Shown: piece by piece, positions 47,127 to 56,684 of the stretch
Layout: every line of letters begins with the position of its first letter
Position numbering within the stretch: position 1 is the first letter of the stretch
Source: Amia ocellicauda
Taxonomy: Eukaryota; Chordata; Actinopteri; Amiiformes; Amiidae
Direction: 5' to 3'
Length of the DNA stretch: 64,000 nucleotides
Assembly: GCF_036373705.1 (NCBI RefSeq)
Contig: NC_089863.1
Location: 28,356,227-28,420,226 of the forward strand
Translations under genes and position numbers: made by a program
The notes under the pieces: generated by a model
Told to the model about the DNA's origin: nothing
The model's database searches: none
The model's input: only the letters and a program-made list of their open reading frames with translations

Positions 47127-47228
47127 CCCCGGGCGCTAGCTAGTGAATCAGCGCCGCTGCGGAGCGGGTTCTGCTGTCCATGTGCAGGCGGAGTGCACAG
47201 CGCGGCTCCACGCGTGTACAGCGCTCCC

Positions 47229-47343
47229 ATTGGCCGAGCCGGGTTGTTTGTGTCGCTACGGGCCAATCAGCGGCCGAGAGCGACGCGTGTTCACCTCATG
47301 CAGGAAAACAAGGCAGCGAATGCACACTGCGGTGCCGGCCAAT
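47229..47343 (-). promoter_or_regulatory. txnip: TXNIP proximal promoter with three CCAAT boxes
   Basis: CCAAT-type boxes occur at 47229-47233 (CCAAT on the gene strand) and at 47263-47267 and 47339-47343 (ATTGG on the gene strand, context GCTGATTGGCC). These are typical NF-Y contexts. They bracket the E-box pair at 47284-47300. CpG-rich sequence surrounds them. Confidence 0.7.
47284..47300 (-). promoter_or_regulatory. txnip: candidate carbohydrate response element (ChoRE)
   Basis: On the gene strand: CATGAG, five bases (GTGAA), CACGCG. Two E-box-like half sites five bases apart is the layout bound by ChREBP/MondoA with Mlx, and TXNIP is a classic target. It lies between two ATTGG boxes, as does the mammalian TXNIP element. 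A separate palindromic CACGTG lies at 47395-47400. Confidence 0.65.
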
Positions 47344-47400
47344 CAGCGCCCGCGGCTCGTTTCTGTGTTTTTCATCCGCGGCCCGGGCGCGTCACACGTG

Positions 47401-47894
47401 CATATTCTCTCTGTTTTTCATCCCCCAAAAGTGAGAAAGAGCTAGGACAGATTGTACCGTTTCTGCATCGGGGAGGGGCCAGATGTCCCAGTGGCATGCA
47501 CTTGTGATGTATAGGCACGTTTCACTGGGGTCACAATCAATGTGGGGGACCCTCAGAATTAGTGCATTTCAAACTTAGAAATAAAAGGAAAAAATCTTAA
47601 CTTGCACTTTTGCAGGCAGTTGTATAGCATTGCAACATGCCTTCTACACAGTGACAGTTTGAATGCATGCGAATGCCTCTTTATTACATGCCGACCCTGG
47701 CTGCAGTGTTTCCACATGCTCATAACAAAGAGCAAGGACTCGGTGCACCGTGCAGAACAATATTGTATTTCAACACTTTCTGAACCAACAAGATGACAGT
47801 TTAGCCAATATATCTACACTCGAGGCAATATAATAAGTTTCTGTTTTGTTTAATAAAAAGTCTAATCATGTCTTAAAGAACAACAGCAGTACTA

Positions 47895-47949
<55 letters not shown>

Positions 47950-48818
47950 TGTTGTTTTATGAGTAGCTGGGGTTATATTGTAAACAACACTTTTAAACAC
48001 CAAGTAAACTACATATTCTCGGAAACACTAAAACTGGCGTGTGTCGGTTTGTTTTTCGATGTGGAAAGTGTATTATTTTTCATTGGGCTGGGAATAATAA
48101 ACAACACATAATATCGGATATAGCTGAATATAATATCGTAATAATATCGAATCTGAAAGTCACCATGTTCTTTTTCTTTCCTCCTGAAACTGCATAGGGA
48201 ATTTCCACAAAAGATTAAATTGGAAACAAATTGCTTTGGGTGTTTAGCAAGAAATGTAATTTTGTTTGATTTAAATGTTTATGCTGAACACTGAAGGTGG
48301 CTTTAATTTAACCATATTTTTTAGCATAGTTTTTTTTCCCCCATAATCATACTATCAATCATCATATGCTTTATATGGGTTATACATAAAGACAGCCATA
48401 AAGGATGAGGGGAAATTCCGCTGCTAAACTACATTAAATTCAAGTGTAACAGTTAGATTACATGAGACTATCTATTTGAAGACGATACAGACTGGCAATT
48501 CCCTCATTCCGTTCCCAGCTACCTATCCCAAATAGTTTATCTTCAGAACGAATTTCCATTTTAGGAGAGGAAAACGAGGGGAGAGGGGGCTTGAGTTATT
48601 TTATTTGTATTCATGTGTAAATTGTGATTTGTCCTTATTCACATTTGCAGTTTAAACGATAAACAGGTCCACAAATGACAGCAGACCTACCTCCCTGACA
48701 TTCAAAATGAGGTTAAAATGGGATTCAGATCCCTTTTTAAACGATTCAGTAACTGTTCGTTGTTTCACAGCTGAAACTAAACGTGTGTGTATGTGTGTGA
48801 GAGAGAATGTGTGCTTGT
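47401..48818. other. spacer upstream of TXNIP with (ATT)n
   Basis: AT-rich, non-coding. A 53-bp ATT microsatellite occupies 47895-47947. No other element recognised. Confidence 0.5.
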
Positions 48819-48819
48819 A

Positions 48820-48907
<88 letters not shown>
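48820..48907. repeat. compound (GT)n(AT)n microsatellite
   Basis: About 23 bp of GT followed by about 65 bp of AT. Confidence 0.95.
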
Positions 48908-48916
<9 letters not shown>

Positions 48917-50585
48917 GAGAGTGAGAAAATACATAGGGAATACGTACTGTTACGTACTGTTAAGACAAGTTTTTCAGTTAAGCCTAAAAAATACGTATTT
49001 TGTAAAATGTAATGTAAAAATCCTGGTGCACTGACATCAGGAATGTCTATAAAAGAGAGGACACGTAAAGAGGTCATCAGCTGTGAAGTTTGATCACAAA
49101 ATACTTTTCCCAATTTCCTTGATGTTAATATGTTGTTAGTGTTTTCCATAATACAATGAAAATTGAATTAATAGTTTGCAGTACAGATTTCAAATGTATA
49201 TTCATGTTTGTTTGCACTATACATATGTATTACCCTACAATAAAATATACTATTTCACAGACTTCTCATATAAAAAAAAGAGAAGAAAAAAACGAATTCC
49301 GATTATATGGACATATGTGGCAAATACATTGTATAGTCACATTTCACGGAAAGATTTGGGAGAATGTGTTAAGTAACATGCACACCAATTATAGAAGTAA
49401 TGATCGGATTATTGTGCCGATGTCCTTGTTCATCTCATATTGACAGAGATTCAAAACTAGAACATTTTCATTTCATGTTTTCTAAACCAACGATTGTTGG
49501 GACAGATTGTTATAAAGGACATAAAGGGAATATGTTGGAGCCTTGAGATATGCAATTACAGTGACCAACACGTCTTCAAGGAACTGAACTCGTAATATTG
49601 CACAGGGTGTCATTTGCCCTTGAAACCACTGGCATTTCCCAGGCGTACTTGGAAAGCACTTGGCAAGCAATACAGCAACAGGAAAAGCTAGTTGCCTAAG
49701 CAAAGCTATTTTCAACAAAGTAGCATTTTGTTTTGCACACTGTCACAGTTTTAAGATTTCACGGGAAGTGCGGTGAAAAGTTATACCTCAGTGGCAACAA
49801 TATTAACAGTGAAGATTGGAGTTGCAATGTCTTATATAAGTTGTTGCATTGTGCATTGTTGATGTGTGCTTGAATAAAGGAAACTCTGCTATGTTTTTAA
49901 ATATATCACTATATCTTCTAGGACATGTTCTTGTTTTAATGTTAATTACCTGCTTTAATTGTTGTTTTGCCTCTTGGTAACGTTGCTATGAAGGGTAACG
50001 GGCACGTTTTCAATTTAAGGGACTATTAAATATAGCCTCTGTGCAGCGTTTTAAACGTTCCCGTGGGATTCCCGTTACTTTTCTTTTCCCTAGGGAGTGT
50101 AATCGAATTTGTTACTATTGAAACAACAGGGTGAATACAGGTCGTTGCGTGGTTGTATGACTGAACAGTGGTGTATGGTAAGGATCCACTCATAGCGGCC
50201 AAATATAGGACGTTTGTAAGAAGACTAGATCCAAAGTATGTCATTATTGTGCCACATAGACGATTGGAAAAAGGAACTGCATTATTCGGAGATCCATATG
50301 AACAGGTTACATTGGAAGTAAAATCAAAAAATAAAAATGATGATGTATGTTAAAAAAAGTGACCCACATTTCAACAAGTGGACCGGAAATGGCAGATTTG
50401 TAGAAGTATGGCGCAACCTAGTGGCGATCGGCGGCACTATTTATGTCAACCACTCAATAATTAAATTAAATACGGTTTATTACACCATTCTTATATTTGC
50501 GACTCCCCAGATATCAACTTGCAATGTTTAAATGATGCATGTCTGAAAACGTCATTTTCAACTAGGTAGCAATCACATTTAATAT
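48908..50585. other. AT-rich spacer, no gene recognised
   Basis: One plus-strand frame (about 50165-50353) reads like protein (KYRTFVRRLDPKYVIIVPH) but has no ATG, is only about 61 codons, and matches nothing I know. The rest shows no signal. Confidence 0.35.
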
Positions 50586-51376
50586 ATGAACACAAATAGA
50601 AACGCAACATGCAACGATTTCAAAGCTTTTACTGAGTTACAGTTAATATAAGGACATTTTTCGATTTAAATACATTCATTAGGCCCTAATCTATGGATTT
50701 CAAGTCTGGGGTTTTGAGGGAGTGTGTGATTGGCTGCTGACTGCAGGAATGGCCACCAGAGCTGCAGTCCGGTCCAGACCCTGGCAAGGATGAGGAGCTG
50801 CATATGAGCTTCCCTGAGACGGGTTCGGACAGTTTGTGCAGACATTAGGGTTTTGCAGATCCACAGATTCATCAGCTGTCTGGGCGGCCGGTCTCAGACG
50901 ATCCCGCAGGTGAAGAAGCCGGATGTGGAGTCCTGGGCTGTCCTGGATACACGTGGTCTGCAGCTGTGAGGCCTTTTGGACGTACTGCCAAATTTTCTAA
51001 GATGACGTTGGAGGCGGCAGAGAAATGAACATTCAATTCTCCGGCAACAGCTCTGGTGGCCATTCCTGCAGTCAACCGCAAGCTCCCTCAAATCTTGAGA
51101 CACCTGGGGCATCGTGCTGTGTGATAAAACTGCATTTCAAAGCGGCCTTTTATTGTCCCTGGCACAAGGAGCACCGGTGTAAAGATCATGCTGTGTAATC
51201 AGCTTCTTGATCTGACACACCTGTCATTTGGATGCATTATTTTGGCAAAGGAGAAATGCTCACTGACAGGGACGTGAACAAACTTGAGAGAAAATGTTGT
51301 GTGTATGGACAATTTATGGGATCTTTCATTTCAGCTCAAGAAACACAGGACCAACGCAGTTCACAATTCACAGTTA
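50586..51376 (-). mobile_element. Tc1-D non-autonomous, internally inverted derivative
   Basis: The left end (GAACACAAATAGAAACGCAAC, then a stretch ending TTCATTAGGCCCTAATCTATGG) and the right end (TTTATGGGATCTTTCATTTC) match, by recognition, the two ends of a common fish Tc1 element in minus orientation. Inside, the segment coding the transposase N-terminus occurs twice in opposite orientation: 50708-50765 (TTTTGAGGGAGTGTG...ACCAGAGCTG) and the inverse at 51044-51105. The catalytic region is absent. Boundaries are approximate. Confidence 0.7.
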
Positions 51377-51385
51377 TATATATAT

Positions 51386-51957
51386 ATTGAATAAGTTGCA
51401 CAAGTATTTGCCAGGTGTTTATCTACTAATCTCCCTGTAGAAGACAAGGGGCTGAGAGGGGAGACAGGGGCATAGACTGGAGTGTTGTGTCACCTCGATG
51501 TTTTGCCACAGTAGGCTGCCACTGTTAACCAATCCGGTCAGCACTGGCACAACCAGCTCAGACAGGAACCGGATAACTGGACACGCTGGATATTTCTGCA
51601 CCTTCACCTTATAACCTACAACCGTGACTTTGAGAGTCAAGCATGGAAATGTGAAATGCCCAATTCCTTCTTTCTCACTGATTCAGCTTGTCTCACTGTC
51701 TCCGAGGGGTGTCTGTGGGTTGGAACAAGGGAATCCCAACTCTTTCCTAATTGTTTCGTTTTTTTAATGGAGTATCTTTGATTTATTACAATATATATTT
51801 ATGGTTCACACACAAAACAGCCCCAAAAACAAAGAGGGACATACTTTACAGGGCTTTGCAGCGTGGAAAATGAACCTGCATTGAGGATGTCACCCCCCCA
51901 TACAAAGGTTTATAGAAAATGGAAACCACCACAGCATAAGAGGGTGGAGAGAGAATA
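51386..51957. other. spacer, no gene seen
   Basis: Short frames only; no named repeat recognised. Confidence 0.4.
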
Positions 51958-52185
51958 CAGTGAGGGAAAAAAGTATTTGATCCCCTGCTGATTTTGCACG
52001 TTTGCCCACTGACAAAGAAATGATCAGTCTATAATTTTAATGGTAGGTGTATTTTAACAGTGAGAGACAGAATAACAACAAAAAAATCCAGAAAAACGCA
52101 TTTCAAAAAAGTTATAAATTGATTTGTATGTTAATGAGGGAAATAAGTATTTGATCCCCTATCAATCAGCAAGATTTCTGGCTCC

Positions 52186-52282
52186 CAGGTGTCTTTTATA
52201 CAGGTAACGAGCTGAGATTAGGAGCACTCTCTTAAAGGGAGTGCTCCTAATCTCAGCTCGTTACCTGTATAAGAGACACCTG
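52186..52282. repeat. 97-bp hairpin in Tc1-B copy 2
   Basis: Same hairpin as in copy 1, with one arm mismatch: the inward TATA box reads TATAAGAG instead of TATAAAAG. Confidence 0.9.
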
Positions 52283-52324
52283 TCCACAGAAGCAATCAAT
52301 CAATCAGATTCCAAACTCTCCACC

Positions 52325-53325
52325 ATGGCCAAGACCAAAGAGCTGTCCAAGGATGTCAGGGACAAGATTGTAGACCTACACAAGGCTGGAATGGGCTACA
52401 AGACCATCGCCAAGCAGCTTGATGAGAAGGTGACAACAGTTGTTGCGATTATTCGCAAATGGAAGAAACACAAAATAACTGTCAGTCTCCCTCAGTCTGG
52501 GGCTCCATGCAAGATCTCACCTCGTGGAGTTTCAATGATCATGAGAATGGTGAGGAATCAGCCCAGAACTACACGGGAGGATCGTGTTAATGATCTCAAG
52601 GCAGCTGGGACCATAGTCACCAAGAAAACAATTGGTAACACACTATGCCGTGAAGGACTGAAATCCTGCAGCGCCCGCAAGGTCCCCCTGCTCAAGAAAG
52701 CACATGTACAGGCCCGTCTGAAGTTTGCCAACATCTGAATGATTCAGAGGAGAACTGGGTGAAAGTGTTGTGGTCAGATGAGACCAAAATCGAGCTCTTT
52801 GGCATCCACTCAACTCGCCGTGTTTGGAGGAGGAGGAATGACCCAAAGAACACCATCCCCACCGTCAAACATGGAGGTGGAAACATTATGCTTTGGGGGT
52901 GTTTTTCTGCAGGACAACTGCACCTAATCAAAGGGACGATGGACGGGGCCATGTACCGTCAAATTTTGGGTGAGAACCTCCTTCCCTCAGCCAGGACATT
53001 GAAAATGGGTCGTGGATGGGTATTCCAGCATGACAATGACCCAAAACACACAGCCAAGGCAACAAAGGAGTGGCTCAAGAAGAAGCACATTAAGGTCCTG
53101 GAGTGGCCTAGCCAGCCTCCAGACCTTAATCCCATAGAAAATCTGTGGAGGGAGCTGAAGGTTTGAGTTGCCAAACGTCAGCCTCGAAACCTTAATGACT
53201 TGGAGAGGATCTGCAAAGAGGAGTGGGACAAAATCCCTCCTGAGATGTGTGCAAACCTGGTGGCCAACTACAAGAAATGTCTGACCTCTGTGATTGCCAA
53301 CAAGGGTTTTGCCACCAAGTACTAA
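52325..53325 (+). pseudogene. Tc1-B transposase, frameshift plus nonsense
   Basis: Start ATG at 52325. It has the same stop-causing frameshift as copy 1 (TGA 52736-52738, after FAN). In the second frame the 9-bp deletion removes three residues (FSAGQLHL against [11 protein letters not shown]). The catalytic glutamate is intact (codon 53137-53139, [10 protein letters not shown]). A C-to-T change gives a TGA at 53164-53166 where copy 1 has Arg. The remaining frame continues to the natural end at 53325. It cannot make active enzyme. Confidence 0.92.
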
Positions 53326-53807
53326 GTTGAAGGGGTCAAATACTTATTTCCCTCATTAACATGCAAATCAATTTATAACTTTTTTTAAATGCGTTTTTCT
53401 GGATTTTTTTGTTGTTATTCTGTCTCTCACTGCTAAAATACACCTACCATTAAAATTATAGACTGATCATTTCTTTGTCAGTGGGCAAACGTACAAAATC
53501 AGCAGGGGATCAAATACTTTTTTCCCTCACTGTATAACCCTGATGACCCACCTAATCCCAAACCAAATCCCTAATGCCAACCCCACAAACTAAGATTAGA
53601 TTTGGGGTTAGAGTTAGACTCTGATTGGGTTGACGTTTAGATTTCAAATTTACTGCGTTGAATGACACAAAATGCATGAGGTGCGAACAGAAGTGACGTA
53701 AGGGTGACGTAAGGAGCAGCACAGTTATAATATATTGAATCCCTGGATGAAAACAGGACAATACCCACATACATCTCACAAACGATACACCCTTTTTGTT
53801 TATTGAC

Positions 53808-53810
<3 letters not shown>

Positions 53811-53872
<62 letters not shown>
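53811..53872. repeat. (AC)n-(TA)n compound microsatellite
   Basis: AC run 53811-53839 and TA run 53843-53872, ending next to Tc1-A copy 3. Confidence 0.95.
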
Positions 53873-53874
<2 letters not shown>

Positions 53875-53877
<3 letters not shown>

Positions 53878-55095
53878 TCACCTAAAGGATTATTAGGAAC
53901 ACCATACTAATACTGTGTTTGACCCCCTTTCGCCTTCAGAACTGCCTTAATTCTACGTGGCATTGATTCAACAAGGTGCTGAAAGCATTCTTTAGAAATG
54001 TTGGCCCATAGTGATAGGATAGCATCTTGCAGTTGATGGAGATTTGTGGGATGCACATCCAGGGCACGAAGCTCCCGTTCCACCACATCCCAAAGATGCT
54101 CTATTGGGTTGAGATCTGGTGACTGTGGGGGCCAGTTTAGTACAGTGAACTCATTGTCATTTTCAAGAAACCAATTTGAAATGATTCGACCTTTGTGACA
54201 TGGTGCATTATCCTGCTGGAAGTAGCCATCAGAGGATGGGTACATGGTGGTCATAAAGGGATGGACATGGTCAGAAACAATGCTCAGGTAGGCCGTGGCA
54301 TTTAAACGATGCCCAATTGGCACTAAGGGGCCTAAAGTGTGCCAAGAAAACATCCCCCACACCATTACACCACCACCACCAGCCTGCACAGTGGTAACAA
54401 GGCATGATGGATCCATGTTCTCATTCTGTTTACACCAAATTCTGACTCTACCATCTGAATGTCTCAACAGAAATCAAGACTCATCAGACTAGGCAACATT
54501 TTTCCAGTCTTCAACTGTCCAATTTTGGTGAGCTTGTGCAAATTGTAGCCTCTTTTTCCTATTTGTAGTGGAGATGAGTGGTACCCGGTGGGGTCTTCTG
54601 CTGTTGTAGCCCATCCACCTCAAGGTTGTACGTGTTGTGGCTTCACAAATGCTTTGCTGCATACCTCGGTTGTAACGAGTGGTTATTTCAGTCAAAGTTG
54701 CTCTTCTATCAGCTTGAATCAGTCGGCCCATTCTCCTCTGACCTCTAGCATCAACAAGGCATTTTCGCACACAGGACTGCCGCATACTGGATGTTTTTCC
54801 CTTTTCACACCATTCTTTGTAAACCCTAGAAATGGTTGTGCGTGAAAATCCCAGTAACTGAGCAGATTGTGAAATACTCAGACCGGCCCGTCTGGCACCA
54901 ACAACCATGCCACGCTCAAAATTGCTTAAATCACCTTTCTTTCCCATTCAGACATTCAGTTTGGAGTTCAGGAGATTGTCTTGACCAGGACCACACCCCT
55001 AAATGCATTGAAGCAACTGCCATGTGATTGGTTGGTTAGATAATTGCATTAATGAGAAATTGAACAGGTGTTCCTAATAATCCTTTAGGTGAGTG
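53875..55095 (-). mobile_element. Tc1-A transposon, copy 3
   Basis: 1221 bp, minus orientation, both terminal repeats intact. TA follows at 55096-55097; the left flank is CA, one base off TA, inside a microsatellite. The transposase has two nonsense changes. Confidence 0.94.
53907..54947 (-). pseudogene. Tc1-A transposase with two stop codons
   Basis: Aligned over its whole length with the 346-residue proteins at 14432 and 27260, without length change. Trp153 is TAG (54489-54491) and Arg158 is TGA (54474-54476), two single-base transitions five codons apart around the first catalytic Asp. Everything else, including D246 and E283, is kept. The inactivation is therefore recent. It can still be mobilised in trans because its ends are intact. 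Confidence 0.93.
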
Positions 55096-56684
55096 TATAT
55101 ATCATTAGCCTCGATCCCCTGCCTCCCCAAGATTTTTCCACTTACATATATTAACATCTGTATAAATAATAACATTAGTTTTATATCACCCCTTCCCTAT
55201 TACACATGTGCAACAGTACATCTTTGTGACTATGTATCTTAGGTATGAGAATGAGTCATTCCTGTGAAATCTGGATGGTGTAACACATTACGGTTGTCTG
55301 ATTTGAAAGGCAGCAATCGTTATTGGGCCTTTACAACAAGAAGTAAAACCATTTTAAACAACACTGTCTACAAAATGCTCGTGTTCAGCCTGATAACGCG
55401 TTACTCAGCACTGGACTGAAAGTACAGTTCTCTGGGTTACTGAACATAGAGTGTGGCCTCGCCTGCTCTCTTTCCCTGATATGTGCATGAATGCAGACAT
55501 AATTACAAACACACACGCACGCACACACACGCTCTCTTATACTCCCGCACACACACACAGGGGCGCAGCCAGCAGGAATTTGAGGGGCTAGTTTGGTAAA
55601 AAACAACCTCTTACTCTTACACACGTGCACAACCGCATATTGTAGGAAATCATATCAATAATCACAATAATCATTTCTTCTGAGAATGATAATAATGATA
55701 AGGATCATAAAAAAATTAATAATAATAATAGGCCACTAATAATAACTGAAATCACTCATAAATCAAGGGGGGAATTCCTCTTTGGCAATTAGTCTGAGAC
55801 GTTGCAGTCTCTCATTGCACAAAGTGATCATGTGACCACCGCAGAGTCTCCCATAACGCTCGACATGTTTTGCATTTGTTGTTGAGCCCCGCCCCTCACT
55901 CACACACACACACACTCTGAGGATCGTTGTCACATCAGACCTAGCACATCCAACCCACACGTAAGAATCATGCTTTCGACTGACAAGGCGTTTACACCAG
56001 TTAGGGAAAAAAGGGTTCACAAGTTTGGAGAAATGTTACAAAACAAGACAAAAACATTACATTCCTTATTTTTATAGTCCTTATTTGTCAGACACTGCAT
56101 TTTTATTTTCCCGGGAAGCTTTCCCATCAGTTTTTGAAGGTTTAGCCGGATTCCTCCGTTACTCAGTCCGGGACATCCGTAGACACCAGCCAAGAAAACT
56201 CGAGTTTGCATTTTCCCTAAGTGTACAAAATAAGTCTTTCTTTCTTTTTTTTGTACTCAGGTGTCCCTTATAATGGACTAGTACACAGCTCTGTGTGTGC
56301 CAAGTCCTCCCTGGGATTCAGGATAAAAAAAAAATAAAGCTCCCACACTTCGGCCTGCAAAGAAAACAAACGATATTCCCATCGCAGACACGGACGCAGC
56401 TGCACCGCTGATGCCCGAACCGAACCGCTGTTCTCTCTCAGCAGGGAACAAGTCAAAACCAGCCTCTGCTCGCCGCCACATCAGGCAGCCTCAACGCACT
56501 TGTCCTTTTTCCGTCACACTCCGATTTCCCGCCAAGGTTTGAGATGTGCGTTTCCTCGCTCAGCGACTCCAGAACCAGGGCTGAGCCACACGTTGGGTCA
56601 GGATGGTCTCAGGCGGGAGGGGAGGGGAGGGGAGGACAGGAGGGAGAGGGTGGGCTTTCACAGCTTGGTAGAGCTTCCAGGCTA
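55096..56684. other. spacer and probable HJV 3' UTR
   Basis: CA-rich patches occur near 55510-55560 and 55900-55917. The part next to 56684 is expected to be HJV 3' UTR (minus strand). A minus-strand AATAAA at 56102-56107 is a possible transcript end about 580 bp after the stop, but other A-rich hexamers are near. Nothing else was recognised. Confidence 0.45.

Larger units (their letters stand above)
51958..53532 (+). mobile_element. Tc1-B full-length transposon, copy 2
   Basis: A 1575-bp element flanked by TA (51956-51957, 53533-53534), nearly identical to 38674-40257. The only length difference I find is a 9-bp deletion in the transposase region near 52911. The IR/DR terminal structure is present at both ends. 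Confidence 0.95.
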
